The position numbers and the translations under genes are program-made. The notes beneath the pieces were generated by a model that saw nothing but the letters and a program-made list of their open reading frames with translations, had not been told where the DNA came from and ran no database searches. 63,894 nucleotides of DNA from Bacillus sp. J37 (lineage in GTDB: Bacteria > Bacillota > Bacilli > Bacillales > Bacillaceae): NCBI RefSeq assembly GCF_000518865.1, contig NZ_JAEK01000017.1, positions 27,221-91,114 on the forward strand, given 5' to 3'. Positions 44,901 through 54,987 of this stretch are shown here, piece by piece. Position 1 is the first letter of the stretch, and each line of letters opens with the position of its first letter.

Positions 44901-46476
44901 GAAAAACTCTAACCGTGATGCGCGTATTAGTGTTAAGCTAGTTGCCAAAGCTGGAGTTGGGACAATTGCTGCAGGTGTTGCAAAAGGGGCAGCGGATGTA
45001 ATTGTTATTAGCGGTTATGATGGCGGTACAGGTGCTTCTCCGAAAACGAGTATTAAGCACACAGGGTTACCTTGGGAGCTTGGCTTGGCAGAAGCACACC
45101 AAACCTTGATGCTAAACGGTCTTCGTGATCGTGTTGTATTAGAAACTGACGGTAAATTAATGACAGGTCGTGATGTAGCATTAGCTGCTATCCTTGGGGC
45201 TGAAGAATATGGCTTTGCAACAGCTCCGCTAGTTGTAATGGGTTGTATTATGATGCGTGTTTGTCATCTGGATACTTGTCCTGTTGGTGTAGCAACACAA
45301 AATCCAGAGCTTCGTGATAAATTTACTGGAGATCCGGATCATATTGTTAACTACATGCGTTTTGTTGCTCAAGAGGTTCGCGAAATCATGGCAGAACTTG
45401 GCTTCAGAACGATGGAAGAAATGGTTGGCAGCACAGATGTACTTGAAGTTAGCGAACGTGCAAAAGCTCACTGGAAAGCTAAAGATTTGGATTTATCTAC
45501 ACTTCTATACCAACCGGAAGGTGCACGTACAGCTAGAATTAAACAAAACCATAAAATTGATCAGTCTTTAGATATGGTTGAAATCCTACCAAAAGTTGAA
45601 AAAGCAATTGAAGCAGGTACACCTATTGATGCTTCATTTAACATTAAGAACATCAACCGTGTTGCTGGAACAATTGTAGGTAGTGAAATTTCTAAACGAT
45701 ATGGAGAAGAAGGATTACCGGAAGATACAATCACATTACGCTTTACAGGATCGGCAGGTCAAAGTTTTGGAGCATTCGTTCCAAAAGGTGTCACTATGCA
45801 CTTAACTGGTGATGCGAATGACTACATCGGTAAAGGACTTTCAGGCGGTAAAATTATCGTTAAACCTTCAGTTGATTCAAGTATTGTAGCTTCTGACAAT
45901 GTAATTATCGGAAATGTTCCATTCTATGGTGCGACAAGTGGTGAAGCATATATCAATGGTCGTGCGGGAGAACGTTTCGGTGTTAGAAACAGTGGAGTTA
46001 ATGTAGTCGTTGAAGGTGTAGGAGATCACGGTTGTGAGTACATGACAGGTGGCCGTGTAGTTATCCTCGGTGAAGTCGGCAAAAATTTTGGTGCAGGTAT
46101 GTCAGGCGGTATTGCTTACGTACTTGCTGATAATAAAGAAGAATTTAAAGCGATTAGTAATGGTGAAATGATTGAGTTTGAAAGTTTAGTAGATGAAAAA
46201 GAAATTGAATTCCTAAACGAAATGGTTCAAAATCATTTCCATTATACAAACAGTCCAAAAGCTAGATTTGTATTAGACAACTGGAACGAAATACTTCCGA
46301 AGTTTGTTAAAGTCATCCCAAAAGACTACAAGCGTATGATGAATCGTATTGCTGAGCAAATGGAAGCTGGTTTAACGAATGAAGAGGCGATCATGAGTGC
46401 GTTCGAAGCAAATGCAAAATCTGAAAAAAAAGGTTCAGTGACAAAGCCGTCACGTTCCAAAGCAGTAGTACAGTAG
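41908..46476 (+). CDS. gltA: Glutamate synthase large subunit
   Basis: NADPH-dependent glutamate synthase alpha subunit, 1522 residues as in B. subtilis. It makes two glutamates from glutamine and 2-oxoglutarate. After a short propeptide the mature N-terminal nucleophile is Cys22 (FEHDACGIG) of the class II amidotransferase domain. The central and FMN domains follow ([32 protein letters not shown]) with the 3Fe-4S cysteines in [15 protein letters not shown]. The C-terminal beta-helix domain has repeated Gly motifs ([10 protein letters not shown]). GGGGGGAG precedes the ATG. gltB follows 15 bases later. Confidence 0.98.
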   Translation: MTYNQIPKAQGLYRPEFEHDACGIGLYAHIKGHATHDIVKKGLNMLCQLDHRGGQGSDPLTGDGAGLMVQIPDTFFKKACKEMTLPEKGRYGVGMMFFSNDDSERHQIEEQLNKFIEAEGQTLLGWRDVPVNAEDIGPVAKMSCPVVRQVFIGANESIQDNLTFERKLYVIRKQAENWARERELRFYFTSLSSSTIVYKGLLTPEQVDAFYLDLQDEDFVSAFSLVHSRFSTNTFPSWERAHPNRYLIHNGEINTLRGNMNWMKAREQQFVSEAFGEDLEKVLPILDADGSDSSILDNAFEFFVLAGRKPAHAAMMMIPEPWTENPHMSPEKRAFYEYHSCLMEPWDGPTAISFTNGKQIGAILDRNGLRPARYYVTKDDYIIFSSEVGVIEVDEKDVLYKDRLSPGKMLLIDLEEGRIISDDEIKEEMAKEEPYQEWLNEQLIKLDDQSNVVEEEVVTDIAVRHRAFGYTYEDIQKYLLPIITEGKDPLGSMGNDTPLAVLSDRPQSLFNYFKQLFAQVTNPPIDAIREQIVTSTMTLLGTEGNILHPTKENACRIQLDSPVLSNVQLAQLRLNLNPEFKCKTIQSLFTENLDESIRKLCAEADEAIDNGMNILIISDRGMNSENIAIPALLAVGALHQHLIRQGTRTKASLVIESGEVREVHHFAALIGYGVDAINPYLAFATYKEAVLDGSLPYSYEEVVAKYIKGVTEGVVKVMSKMGISTVQSYRGAQIFEAVGIGQDVVDRFFTGTASQLGGINLETIAKEAVLRHQDAYSEKVDKVLDSGSDFQWRKNGEHHAFNPSTIHTLQWACRKNDYSLFKKYSDAANEERIGFLRNLFSFNGNRSSISIDEVESVDSIVKRFKTGAMSFGSLSKEAHETLAIAMNRLGGKSNSGEGGEDSNRFIADENGDLRRSAVKQIASGRFGVKSHYLVNADELQIKMAQGAKPGEGGQLPGNKVYPWVADVRGSTPGVGLISPPPHHDIYSIEDLAQLIHDLKNSNRDARISVKLVAKAGVGTIAAGVAKGAADVIVISGYDGGTGASPKTSIKHTGLPWELGLAEAHQTLMLNGLRDRVVLETDGKLMTGRDVALAAILGAEEYGFATAPLVVMGCIMMRVCHLDTCPVGVATQNPELRDKFTGDPDHIVNYMRFVAQEVREIMAELGFRTMEEMVGSTDVLEVSERAKAHWKAKDLDLSTLLYQPEGARTARIKQNHKIDQSLDMVEILPKVEKAIEAGTPIDASFNIKNINRVAGTIVGSEISKRYGEEGLPEDTITLRFTGSAGQSFGAFVPKGVTMHLTGDANDYIGKGLSGGKIIVKPSVDSSIVASDNVIIGNVPFYGATSGEAYINGRAGERFGVRNSGVNVVVEGVGDHGCEYMTGGRVVILGEVGKNFGAGMSGGIAYVLADNKEEFKAISNGEMIEFESLVDEKEIEFLNEMVQNHFHYTNSPKARFVLDNWNEILPKFVKVIPKDYKRMMNRIAEQMEAGLTNEEAIMSAFEANAKSEKKGSVTKPSRSKAVVQ

Positions 46477-46491
46477 AAAGGGGAGAGGAAG

Positions 46492-47976
46492 ATGGGGAAA
46501 GCAACAGGATTTTTGGAGTTTAAACGTGAAGAGGCAGCAGAACGTGATCCTCTCAAGCGTTTAGATGACTGGAAAGAGTATTCAGCTCCTTTCTCTGAGG
46601 AAAAGTTAAGCAGACAAGGAGCGCGCTGCATGGATTGCGCTACTCCTTTCTGTCATATTGGAACTGAGATTAATGGTTTCACGTCAGGATGTCCAATTCA
46701 TAACTTGATTCCTGAGTGGAATGACTTAGTCTATCGAGGTAGATGGAAGGAAGCACTTGAACGGTTACTAAAAACGAATAACTTTCCGGAATTCACTGGA
46801 AGGGTTTGCCCGGCACCGTGCGAGGGGTCTTGTAATGTAGCCATTTCTGACCCGGCTGTTACAATTAAAAACATTGAAAAAGCCATTATTGACAAAGGCT
46901 TTGAAAATGGTTGGATTACACCGCGCATTCCTGAGAAACGCACGGGTAAAAAGGTTGCAATTGTTGGCTCTGGTCCTGCTGGATTAGCTGCAGCAGATCA
47001 ACTTAACCAAGCAGGTCATACAGTTACTGTTTATGAACGTGCAGACCGTGCAGGCGGATTATTAACATATGGTATTCCTAATATGAAGCTTGATAAAGGT
47101 ATTGTAGAACGTCGAGTAAACCTGCTGACTCAAGAAGGTATTACATTTATTACAAATACAGAAGTTGGAAAAGACATTACGGCAGATGAATTGCGTGCTA
47201 AACACGATGCTGTGATTCTATGTGTAGGTGCTCAGAAGCAACGTGATTTACGTATAGAAGGACGCGAAGCAAACGGAGTTCACTTTGCAATGGATTATCT
47301 AACAGATGTAACAAAAAGCTATCTAAACACAAATTTTAAAGATAATCAATTTATCAATGCAGAAGGCAAAGATGTGATTGTTATCGGTGGTGGAGATACA
47401 GGTGCTGACTGTGTAGCAACCGCACTTCGCCAAAATTGTAATAGTGTTGTTCAATTTGGTAAACACCCTAAATTGCCGATGTCCCGAACAGTTGAAAATA
47501 TGTGGCCGGAGGCTCCGCATGTATTTACGATGGAATACGCGTATGAGGAAGCAGAAGCTAAGTTCGGTGAGGATCCGCGTCAATACTGTATCCAAACAAC
47601 TAAGCTCATTTCGGATGAAAAAGGAAATCTAAAAGAACTTCACACAATTCAAATGGAAAAACTAAAAGATGAACAAGGCTTATATTACTTCAAAGAAGTC
47701 CCGGGTTCTGAAAAAGTATGGCCTGCTCAACTAGTATTTATAGCGATTGGATTTGAAGGTTCAGAACAACCAGTATTAAAGCAGTTTAATGTTGAACAAA
47801 CTGCACGCAATGTTGTAGCTGCTAAATATGGAGATTTCCGTACAAACATTGATGGTGTTTTCGCAGCAGGCGATGCTCGTCGTGGTCAAAGTTTGATTGT
47901 ATGGGCAATCAATGAAGGTAGAGAAGCTGCACGTGAAGTAGATTGTTATTTAATGGGAAGCACTGTATTAGCATAA
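46492..47976 (+). CDS. gltB: Glutamate synthase small subunit
   Basis: NADPH-oxidising beta subunit, 494 residues. It passes electrons from NADPH through FAD and iron-sulfur clusters to the large subunit. N-terminal cysteines CMDCATPFCHIG, GCPIHN and VCPAPCEGSC bind two 4Fe-4S clusters. The FAD motif is VAIVGSGPAGLAAADQL and the NADPH motif is VIVIGGGDTGADCVA. The C-terminal GVFAAGDARRGQSLIVWAI is typical. A terminator closes the gltAB operon. Confidence 0.98.
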   Translation: MGKATGFLEFKREEAAERDPLKRLDDWKEYSAPFSEEKLSRQGARCMDCATPFCHIGTEINGFTSGCPIHNLIPEWNDLVYRGRWKEALERLLKTNNFPEFTGRVCPAPCEGSCNVAISDPAVTIKNIEKAIIDKGFENGWITPRIPEKRTGKKVAIVGSGPAGLAAADQLNQAGHTVTVYERADRAGGLLTYGIPNMKLDKGIVERRVNLLTQEGITFITNTEVGKDITADELRAKHDAVILCVGAQKQRDLRIEGREANGVHFAMDYLTDVTKSYLNTNFKDNQFINAEGKDVIVIGGGDTGADCVATALRQNCNSVVQFGKHPKLPMSRTVENMWPEAPHVFTMEYAYEEAEAKFGEDPRQYCIQTTKLISDEKGNLKELHTIQMEKLKDEQGLYYFKEVPGSEKVWPAQLVFIAIGFEGSEQPVLKQFNVEQTARNVVAAKYGDFRTNIDGVFAAGDARRGQSLIVWAINEGREAAREVDCYLMGSTVLA

Positions 47977-47986
47977 TATTTTTCCG

Positions 47987-48020
47987 AGGATCAAGGCATT
48001 TAGTTGCTTTGATCCTTTTT
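47987..48020 (+). terminator. Terminator of gltAB
   Basis: AGGATCAA (47987-47994) pairs with TTGATCCT (48009-48016), followed by TTTT. Confidence 0.88.
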
Positions 48021-48170
48021 CTTTCGTTTCAATAAACGTCTATGTTTTAGTAATAATTCCTATTGGACGACATCGTGCATTTTTAGTAGAATTAATTTTT
48101 GAAATAAAATAACGATGAAATAATCGTACAGGTGACGTAAGTTTAACCAATCACTAAGGAGAAATTTAAG

Positions 48171-49811
48171 GTGAATAAATATAAAATTCTAATATATTAT
48201 GTGCTTTTCAGTTCGGTATGGATACTTGCTACAGACAATCTTCTGGTTCTATTAAATATCCCCAAAGGGGCCTTACTATTATTTCATAATATAAAAGGTT
48301 TCTTGTTTGTCCTTTTAACCAGCATCTTTATTTTTTATTTAGTCTTAAAAAGAGAAGCATATAAAAATGAGAAGCGAGAAAAAGATAAACTAAGCATTTT
48401 AATTAACTCAATGGTTGATTTTGTTAATTTTAAGGATGGAGAAGGACGCTGGACAAAAGCGAATGATTTTGTACTGGAATTATTTCAATTAAGAAATATG
48501 GATTATGTTGGAAAAAAGGACTCGGAACTAGCTGAATATACTGAGTTTTATGCTGGAGCATTAAGGTATTGTGAAACATCTGATGAGCAGGCATGGTTAA
48601 TTGGAACAAAAAGCAGATGTATTGAAGAAATACCTATGCCAGATGGTAGTGTAAAAACATTTGATACCATTAAAATTCCACTTTTTCATGAAGATGGATC
48701 ACGTAAGGAATTAGTTGTGATGGGAAGAGATGTATCAGAAAAAGTTTTAGCTGAGAAAAAATTAGCAGCAAGTGAACAAAGGTATAAATCTCTATTTGAT
48801 TTTAACCCTGAGTTAGTGTATATGATTGATTTAGAAGGAAGGCTCACAGATGTAAATGAACATTTTTACCGCATTACAGGATTTACAAAAGAAGAAATTT
48901 TGAATAAAACGGTTTTACCAATTATATCAAAAAGAGACCGTTGGAAGATTTATAAGTCATACAAGCAAATTATCCACCATAATCAATCGTTTACAAACGA
49001 AGAGATTGAAATTGTAATGAAAGATCATACAATAAAAATATTGAGATGCACATCAGTGCCAATGATTATAAACGAAAAGACAGTCGGGATCATTGGATAT
49101 GCAGTAGACATTTCAAAAGAAAAAGAAACAGAAAGGCTGCTTCGAAAAACAGAAAAATTATCAGTTGTAGGTGAGCTTGCAGCTAGCGTAGCTCATGAAA
49201 TTCGAAATCCGTTAACATCATTAAGAGGTTTTGTACAAATGCTTCAGAGCAGCAATAAAGAGAATGATTTCTACTACCGTATTATGCTAGATGAACTTGA
49301 AAGAATGAATATTATTGCAAGTGAATTGTTAGTACTTGCAAAACCTCAAAAAATTCAATTTCAAAAAAAGGATATTAATGATCTGTTAAAGGATGTAAAG
49401 TCCTTACTTGAATCAGAAGCAAATCTTTATGGAGTGACATTAGATATTCAAGCAAATGAGAATCTACCTATTATTGATTGTGAACCAAATCAATTAAAAC
49501 AACTTTTTATTAACATTCTGAAAAACTCTATTGAAGCTTCATCAAAAAATGTATATGTTTCTCTTGAAATGGTGGATGTAAAAACTGTAAAGGTTATGTT
49601 TAAAGATGACGGATGTGGAATTGATGAGGACCGTTTAAAACATTTAGGTGAGCCATTTTATTCAATGAAGGAAAAAGGAACAGGACTTGGTTTAACTGTA
49701 AGTTATCGTATTGTTGAATTCCATAAAGGAAAAATATCTTTTATTAGTTCTAAAAATAAAGGGACCGAAGTTGAACTTCTTTTACCTATTCATAAAAGTA
49801 CAATGCCCTAA
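48171..49811 (+). CDS. PAS-domain membrane histidine kinase (sporulation-kinase type)
   Basis: A 546-residue sensor kinase. Two membrane segments (about 5-27 and 39-60) have almost no loop between them, so the signal is probably sensed in or near the membrane or cytoplasm. Two PAS domains follow (about 75-180 and 200-310), then HisKA with the phosphorylated His342 (AHEIRNPLTSLRG) and an ATP-binding HATPase (NSIEAS, DDGCGID, KGTGLGL). The layout and the HEIRNPLT box fit the KinA/KinE phosphorelay kinases. There is no cognate response regulator next to it, consistent with feeding a phosphorelay. GTG 48171 follows AAGGAG. Confidence 0.85.
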   Translation: MNKYKILIYYVLFSSVWILATDNLLVLLNIPKGALLLFHNIKGFLFVLLTSIFIFYLVLKREAYKNEKREKDKLSILINSMVDFVNFKDGEGRWTKANDFVLELFQLRNMDYVGKKDSELAEYTEFYAGALRYCETSDEQAWLIGTKSRCIEEIPMPDGSVKTFDTIKIPLFHEDGSRKELVVMGRDVSEKVLAEKKLAASEQRYKSLFDFNPELVYMIDLEGRLTDVNEHFYRITGFTKEEILNKTVLPIISKRDRWKIYKSYKQIIHHNQSFTNEEIEIVMKDHTIKILRCTSVPMIINEKTVGIIGYAVDISKEKETERLLRKTEKLSVVGELAASVAHEIRNPLTSLRGFVQMLQSSNKENDFYYRIMLDELERMNIIASELLVLAKPQKIQFQKKDINDLLKDVKSLLESEANLYGVTLDIQANENLPIIDCEPNQLKQLFINILKNSIEASSKNVYVSLEMVDVKTVKVMFKDDGCGIDEDRLKHLGEPFYSMKEKGTGLGLTVSYRIVEFHKGKISFISSKNKGTEVELLLPIHKSTMP

Positions 49812-49832
49812 GACTTCTTCTTAGGGTTTTTA
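49805..49832 (+). terminator. Terminator of the kinase gene
   Basis: CCCTAAGA (49806-49813) pairs with TCTTAGGG (49819-49826), followed by five T. Confidence 0.88.
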
Positions 49833-49999
49833 TTTAGAAAAAAGGTATTAAAAAAATAGTAATGTTGTTTTACTTTCTCCATTTCTTTTCCCTGCCTTTT
49901 AGTTAGTTGTTTATTATTCACTGCTTAGTTTAGATATGTCATCACATCTTTTTCTGATTTCCGTATATTGGAAGGAGAACCTGAAAAGGAGCTGTTACT

Positions 50000-50404
50000 A
50001 TGCTGCCAATATACTATTGTCCAATATGTTTTCGTATACTTCATTATAATGGTTCAAGAATAGTCGGTACTGTACAAGACTATAGCATGTCATACCCTTC
50101 TAACAGACAATTTCCTGAAGTAGATCCGACACTTTTTGAGCAATCAGCTAAATCTATGCAAGTTTTAATGAAAGAGGCAAGTTTAGTGTTAAACAAACTT
50201 GCTCAATCAAAAGATTTTGCTACTAAGGTGATGTATGCGGCACAACAATCAAATATGAACGAAGTTAATAAACTAATAAAGTCAACTGGAATTAAATCGA
50301 AAGTTAAAACCTCCTTTAATCCAGATGGAATACATTTGAATCTTTCGTCTTCAATTGGAGGAGCGGAATGCTGTCAATTGACAGTCTCTTTGCGGTGGCT
50401 TTAG
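50000..50404 (+). CDS. Unknown protein with N-terminal CxxC
   Basis: A 134-residue protein. The N-terminus carries CPIC in MLPIYYCPICFRILHYNG, and the C-terminal part ends GGAECCQLTVSLRWL. The middle is helical (DPTLFEQSAKSMQVLMKEA, NKLAQSKDFATKVMYAAQQ). It is soluble by composition. ATG 50000 has AAAGGAG eight bases upstream. It might be a spore-layer or redox protein. No family recognised. Confidence 0.6.
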   Translation: MLPIYYCPICFRILHYNGSRIVGTVQDYSMSYPSNRQFPEVDPTLFEQSAKSMQVLMKEASLVLNKLAQSKDFATKVMYAAQQSNMNEVNKLIKSTGIKSKVKTSFNPDGIHLNLSSSIGGAECCQLTVSLRWL

Positions 50405-50492
50405 GTATTTTGGTGTAAAAATAAACAAAATAAGCATAACGTGAATGGATGGTTAAATAATAACTATCATCAAGTCTAAAGGAGAAATAAAA

Positions 50493-52391
50493 TTGAGAAA
50501 ACGATCCATCATACTATCCATTCTTTTTGTGTGCTTGATTGTCCCAATTGCTTATTTTACAGTGGTAGGAATTGAATATGCATATGTACCTCCAGACTCA
50601 AATGAAGTTACTAAAGAGACCAATTCATTTAAAGGATTTCGCCAGATGTCAAGTAATGTACAGGAAGAACCTGATCATGAATTCATTCAAACAGGCAGAA
50701 AGCTTTTTTATGACGAAACATTCGGAAATGAAGTGTTTTTTACAGATGTTATGGGCATGTTTGACGGTGCATTGACACTTCCTAATGTAGCGGCGGCAAT
50801 AATTAAATTAAACGGACAAGGTACAGATAATCTTCAAGTACAAGCTGCTAAATCGGTAATGGTCGGTGATTTAAAAGTAAATAAAGGTGATTTAATTGAC
50901 ACAGGTCTTGATGTACCTAAGGGTGCATTAATCCCTCTTGGAGTGAAGGTTAGGTATGAAGATGGAAAGGTAAGAGCTGGTATTAGTTGTGCGGTTTGTC
51001 ACTCTTCATTAGATGATCAGAAAGAGGTAATTCATGGAATACCGAATACAGATTTAAATATTGGATTACTTGTGGCATTAGCTACAAATTCTGCTTCATA
51101 TTTTACACATACTGAAATGAAAAATATACAAGACTTTATAACCTCAACAGATCGTACTGTTAAAAGTACAGAAGGGGATGAACTAGCTTTACCAGACATT
51201 CAATTACTTGAGAAATATGTTGATCAAGAAGTAATGAAATGGCCCCGAGGTGGAAATGACACAACAATTGATCTTATAAATAATCCGGTACAAACACCTG
51301 ACGTCTTTACATTAGGTGACCATCCGTATGGATGGAGTGGACAAGGACAATTAGGACCCTTTAAGGGACTAAGCGCAATTATTAATAACGCACATGCTCA
51401 AAATATGGACGCTGTTTCCCAAATGACGATTAGTAAAGAAGTATTAGGGATTGATAAAGAATTATATGTGGCAATATTACTGCAAAATGCTGCAGATAAA
51501 AGGTATAGATATGATCCTGAAGGCGGAGAAAGTCCGACGGATTTTTTAGCAAAAGCAGATCCAACCCCGAATGCAGATGGAGTATTAGAGTTAATTAAGT
51601 CTCCCTCTTATCCTAAAGTATCATTTTTATCAAGTGTAGGTTTATTTGCAAGTTCTGATGGATATCGGGCATGGGAGCAATTAAATTCGATGTCCGCCTT
51701 TATGAATTCTTTAAAACCGCCGAAAACAGCAATAAATACTGATGAAAAAACACTACTTGACGGGAAATCAGTTTTTAACCGTGCCGGTTGCATCAAATGT
51801 CATGCAGGCCAGTATTTAACAAATAATCAATTAATGTCTCCCAAAGAGATTGGTACAGAAAGTTCAAGAGCTAGAGCGTTTAACAACACTGAAAAATTTT
51901 TCTCTAACCCAGGTGGTCTATATGACCCTGAAACACCTGTTCCTCTACCGGAAAAACCAATTATCAAAGAACTAACTGTAACCGTTGAACAAGAAAAACA
52001 ATTAAAAAGAAGTTGGGGGCATAATGGTTCAGATGGAGCATACAAAGTTCCAAGTCTAGTTGGACTATACTGGAGTGCACCATATTTACATGACGGGGGT
52101 GTTGCAGTTGGTCAAAATCTAAATGAAGAAATAGGAGTAAGTGAAACTTTATATAAAGGAAAGAAAGCAGATCCAATAAACAGTCTATTAGCGTTAATTG
52201 ATTCCGAATTGAGGCATAAAGTAGTCAAAGAAAATGCGGAAAACCAAAAATTAAATACAGCACATATAAGTGGAGCAGGTCATGAATTTTGGGTGGATCA
52301 TACTACTGGTTTTACAAAAGAAGAACAGCAGGCACTCATTATGTATCTATTAACAGTGACTGATCAAAACGATGGGAGCAAGAGTAAATGA
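50493..52391 (+). CDS. Membrane-anchored diheme c-type cytochrome
   Basis: A 632-residue protein with an N-terminal hydrophobic segment (IILSILFVCLIVPIAYF, about 5-22) that is probably a signal anchor, and two heme-c motifs, CAVCH at 166-170 and CIKCH at 433-437, placing it on the outside of the membrane. The second half contains YLHDGGVAV, a stretch typical of diheme peroxidase/MauG-like proteins. Overall it looks like a cytochrome c oxidoreductase of that group, but longer. TTG 50493 follows AAAGGAG. The stop overlaps the next gene by ATGA, so the two are coupled. Its redox partners are not clear. Confidence 0.8.
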   Translation: MRKRSIILSILFVCLIVPIAYFTVVGIEYAYVPPDSNEVTKETNSFKGFRQMSSNVQEEPDHEFIQTGRKLFYDETFGNEVFFTDVMGMFDGALTLPNVAAAIIKLNGQGTDNLQVQAAKSVMVGDLKVNKGDLIDTGLDVPKGALIPLGVKVRYEDGKVRAGISCAVCHSSLDDQKEVIHGIPNTDLNIGLLVALATNSASYFTHTEMKNIQDFITSTDRTVKSTEGDELALPDIQLLEKYVDQEVMKWPRGGNDTTIDLINNPVQTPDVFTLGDHPYGWSGQGQLGPFKGLSAIINNAHAQNMDAVSQMTISKEVLGIDKELYVAILLQNAADKRYRYDPEGGESPTDFLAKADPTPNADGVLELIKSPSYPKVSFLSSVGLFASSDGYRAWEQLNSMSAFMNSLKPPKTAINTDEKTLLDGKSVFNRAGCIKCHAGQYLTNNQLMSPKEIGTESSRARAFNNTEKFFSNPGGLYDPETPVPLPEKPIIKELTVTVEQEKQLKRSWGHNGSDGAYKVPSLVGLYWSAPYLHDGGVAVGQNLNEEIGVSETLYKGKKADPINSLLALIDSELRHKVVKENAENQKLNTAHISGAGHEFWVDHTTGFTKEEQQALIMYLLTVTDQNDGSKSK

Positions 52392-53524
52392 GGGCTGTCA
52401 CCTATCAAGGGTTTATGGATGTAAAAGTTAAAGACATGCCTGATCCACAAATTAAAAATAAGGATGATATCATCGTAAAAGTAACTCATACATCAATTTG
52501 TGGTTCAGACCGACATTTTTATCATGGTATGATACCAAGTATGAAAAAGGATTATATTATCGGACATGAAGCAATAGGGATCGTCTATGAAATTGGCTCG
52601 GAAGTACATCATGTTAAAAAGGGAGACAAAGTTGTATTACCATATAATATAGCATGTGGTGAATGTGTAAACTGCAAAAGAAAACTTGAAAGTCAATGTT
52701 TAAGATCAAATCTCGATGGTGAGATTGGCAGTTGTTATGGCTGTTCCAGATTGTTTGGAGATTATAGTGGTACTCAAGCAGAATATGTTCGTGTTCCATA
52801 TGCTAATTTTGGGACCTTTAAAGTACCGGAATACAATGAAGTCGCAGATGAAGAGTTATTATTATTAACTGATGCCTATTCAACAGCCTATTGGGGAGTA
52901 CAGCAAGCTAAGGTAAAGAGTGGTGACACTGTGATTGTTTTGGGTTGTGGTCCTATCGGTTTGATCACACAGAAACTTGCGTGGTTAAAAGGCGCAAAAA
53001 GAGTGATAGCCGTTGATCACGTACCTTATCGACTTGAACATGCAGAAAAATGGAATCATGTAGAAGTTTTTAATTTCCAAGAAGATAAAGAATTAGAGCA
53101 ACATCTTAAAGAAATAACAAAAGGTGGGGCTGATGTAGTAATTGACTGTGTCGGAATGAGCGGGAAAATGAGACCGACCGAAATAATGGAAACAGCTCTT
53201 AGGCTACAGGGTGGGGCTTTAGGTGCCATTGAATTTGCTAGTCAGGTGGTACGCTCGGGTGGAATAATACAATTGGTAGGAATATATGGAACTAGATATA
53301 ATCAGTTTCCATTAGGTGATTTATTTGCGAGAAACATTACATTAAAAATGGGACTTGCTTCTGTTATCCATCTAATTCCTTTATTATACGATCTCCTCAA
53401 AACGAAACAAGTAAATTTGTTGGATGTGATCACCCACCACCTTTCTTTAGAAGAAGCAGAGCATGCTTATAAAATATTTAATTCACATAAGGATAATTGT
53501 TTGAAGATTATTTTAAAACCCTGA
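52388..53524 (+). CDS. Zinc-dependent medium-chain alcohol dehydrogenase (AdhB/FDH-like)
   Basis: A 378-residue MDR dehydrogenase. The catalytic zinc site is set by Cys38 (ICGSDRH) and the GHEAIG motif, and the structural zinc by CGECVNCKRKLESQC. The NAD fold has VLGCGPIGL. The insertion pattern resembles glutathione-independent formaldehyde dehydrogenase and B. subtilis AdhB. It is translationally coupled to the diheme cytochrome (shared ATGA). This pairing suggests oxidation of an alcohol or aldehyde linked to an envelope cytochrome, which is inferred. Confidence 0.85.
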   Translation: MRAVTYQGFMDVKVKDMPDPQIKNKDDIIVKVTHTSICGSDRHFYHGMIPSMKKDYIIGHEAIGIVYEIGSEVHHVKKGDKVVLPYNIACGECVNCKRKLESQCLRSNLDGEIGSCYGCSRLFGDYSGTQAEYVRVPYANFGTFKVPEYNEVADEELLLLTDAYSTAYWGVQQAKVKSGDTVIVLGCGPIGLITQKLAWLKGAKRVIAVDHVPYRLEHAEKWNHVEVFNFQEDKELEQHLKEITKGGADVVIDCVGMSGKMRPTEIMETALRLQGGALGAIEFASQVVRSGGIIQLVGIYGTRYNQFPLGDLFARNITLKMGLASVIHLIPLLYDLLKTKQVNLLDVITHHLSLEEAEHAYKIFNSHKDNCLKIILKP

Positions 53525-53659
53525 GAAAACGAAATTCGTAACGGGAGTTAGTGTTTTTTAAATATTTAAACACATATTGGACAATGAAAAAGAATAAGTA
53601 CTGTATAAATGGTTTTTCATCTATGAATCATTAATCGAACAAGAAGGTAGGTTTGATAA

Positions 53660-54118
53660 ATGGCCAATCATTTATACAAAGTAGAAGTTGATCATCCTAT
53701 ACATGCTATATGGAGCTTTGTAAGTGTAATGGATCATTGGGCACCACTTGTACCTGGGTATATAGATCATGAAATAATTAGTGAAAAAGAATCAACATGG
53801 AAATTCAAAACAGATTTAGGTGTTATAAAAAGAAAAATACATCTAAAAGTAGATATTTTGACATGGTTAGAACCATCAAAAGTGGAGTTTAACCTAACCG
53901 GAATCAATGAGAAGATTAGTGGAAAGGGATATTTTGAAGCAAAGCCTCTAGAATCAAATAAAACGTTAATGTCAGGTTTTCTTGATATTACTCCTGAAGG
54001 TGCTTTAGCAAAAATGATAAGCGCCAAATTAGAAAAAAATTTAGTGGAAATAACAGAAGAGCTAACGGAAGCAATCGTATCTAAAATTGATGAAAGAGAG
54101 AATGTCTCGATAAAATAA
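53660..54118 (+). CDS. SRPBCC/CoxG-family protein
   Basis: A 152-residue protein of the START-like SRPBCC fold. HPIHAIWSFVSVMDHWAPLVPGY is the typical first helix and W-P-G-Y loop of CoxG-like proteins, and KGYFEAKPLESNKTLMSGFLDI continues the sheet. It starts with AAGGTAGG upstream, 135 bases after the dehydrogenase. CoxG relatives bind hydrophobic ligands such as quinones, or anchor dehydrogenases to the membrane. Its place after the cytochrome and dehydrogenase is suggestive of a quinone or partner role, but there is no hydrogenase or CO dehydrogenase here. Confidence 0.8.
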   Translation: MANHLYKVEVDHPIHAIWSFVSVMDHWAPLVPGYIDHEIISEKESTWKFKTDLGVIKRKIHLKVDILTWLEPSKVEFNLTGINEKISGKGYFEAKPLESNKTLMSGFLDITPEGALAKMISAKLEKNLVEITEELTEAIVSKIDERENVSIK

Positions 54119-54152
54119 TTAAAAGCAAAAATAATATTTAATAAGAATTAGT

Positions 54153-54191
54153 GCCGAATGGAGAATTTCGTGATTAGATTCTGCATTCGGC
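54153..54191. terminator. Hairpin between convergent genes
   Basis: GCCGAATG and CATTCGGC pair, extended by AGAAT/ATTCT with one mismatch. It lies between the CoxG-like gene and yyaC. T tracts are short on both sides, so termination strength is uncertain. Confidence 0.6.
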
Positions 54192-54203
54192 TGCTGCTAT
54201 TTC

Positions 54204-54797
54204 CTAAAGAAATATCGGATAATTAGGAGGGTATTGAAAAAATTGACGAACTGCAAGAGAAATTCCTTTGGCAATATTTGTTGTCATTGTGTAGATAAGA
54301 TGTAAATTTGTATGAAATAGTGTTGACTGATCCTGAACATCCTTCTCAAGGACAACTCCCATAATACTACAATCACCAATTGCCGGAAGCTGTTTTCCTA
54401 AACCCTCACCAGGTAGAATAGGTCCATCTTTAATGACAATGGACTGAACTATGTTTTTAGATCCTAAAACACTATCAACAGCTATGACAAAACTATTTTG
54501 TGGTAAGCAGATCTTGGTAACTTCACTCACTAAGTTTGAGGAATCTAATGGGGACTGAAGATTTCCTAACACAGTTAAATGACTTGGGAATTTATGTTGC
54601 AGGAGAGTACCAACAAAAGGACCGAGACTGTCACCGTTTATTTGATTCGACCCAATTCCCACAACATAAATATGTTGTGTTGCTTTCGGGATATGTTGAA
54701 ATAAAACATTTCGAATCAAATATGGAGCAATTTTGTGATCATATGGAATAATACTTTGAGGTATGACATTGCTGTTTATATGTTTTTGAGCTAACAT
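54204..54797 (-). CDS. yyaC: Spore protease-like sporulation protein YyaC
   Basis: A 197-residue protein of the DUF1256/YyaC family, related in fold to germination protease. The signature VVGIGSNQINGDSLGPFVG, with GDSLGP, and IAVDSVLGSKN are present. YyaC is made during sporulation in B. subtilis. The start has TGGAGGGG upstream. It is divergent from the phosphoesterase gene. Exact role unknown. Confidence 0.9.
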   Translation of the reverse strand: MLAQKHINSNVIPQSIIPYDHKIAPYLIRNVLFQHIPKATQHIYVVGIGSNQINGDSLGPFVGTLLQHKFPSHLTVLGNLQSPLDSSNLVSEVTKICLPQNSFVIAVDSVLGSKNIVQSIVIKDGPILPGEGLGKQLPAIGDCSIMGVVLEKDVQDQSTLFHTNLHLIYTMTTNIAKGISLAVRQFFQYPPNYPIFL

Positions 54798-54987
54798 TGG
54801 TTCCCCTCCAGTAAAAGCACATCTTCTCTATAATCTTATTGTTTAATTATTCTTTTTCTTTGTTTAACTATCCTTCAAAAAGTAAAAGAAACTTTAATAA
54901 TTAAACTAACAATTTTTTACAAATGGCTACCAAACCACTGGATTGGTATACTAGAGAAAGATTCGGTTAATTTGGAGGGATATGATC

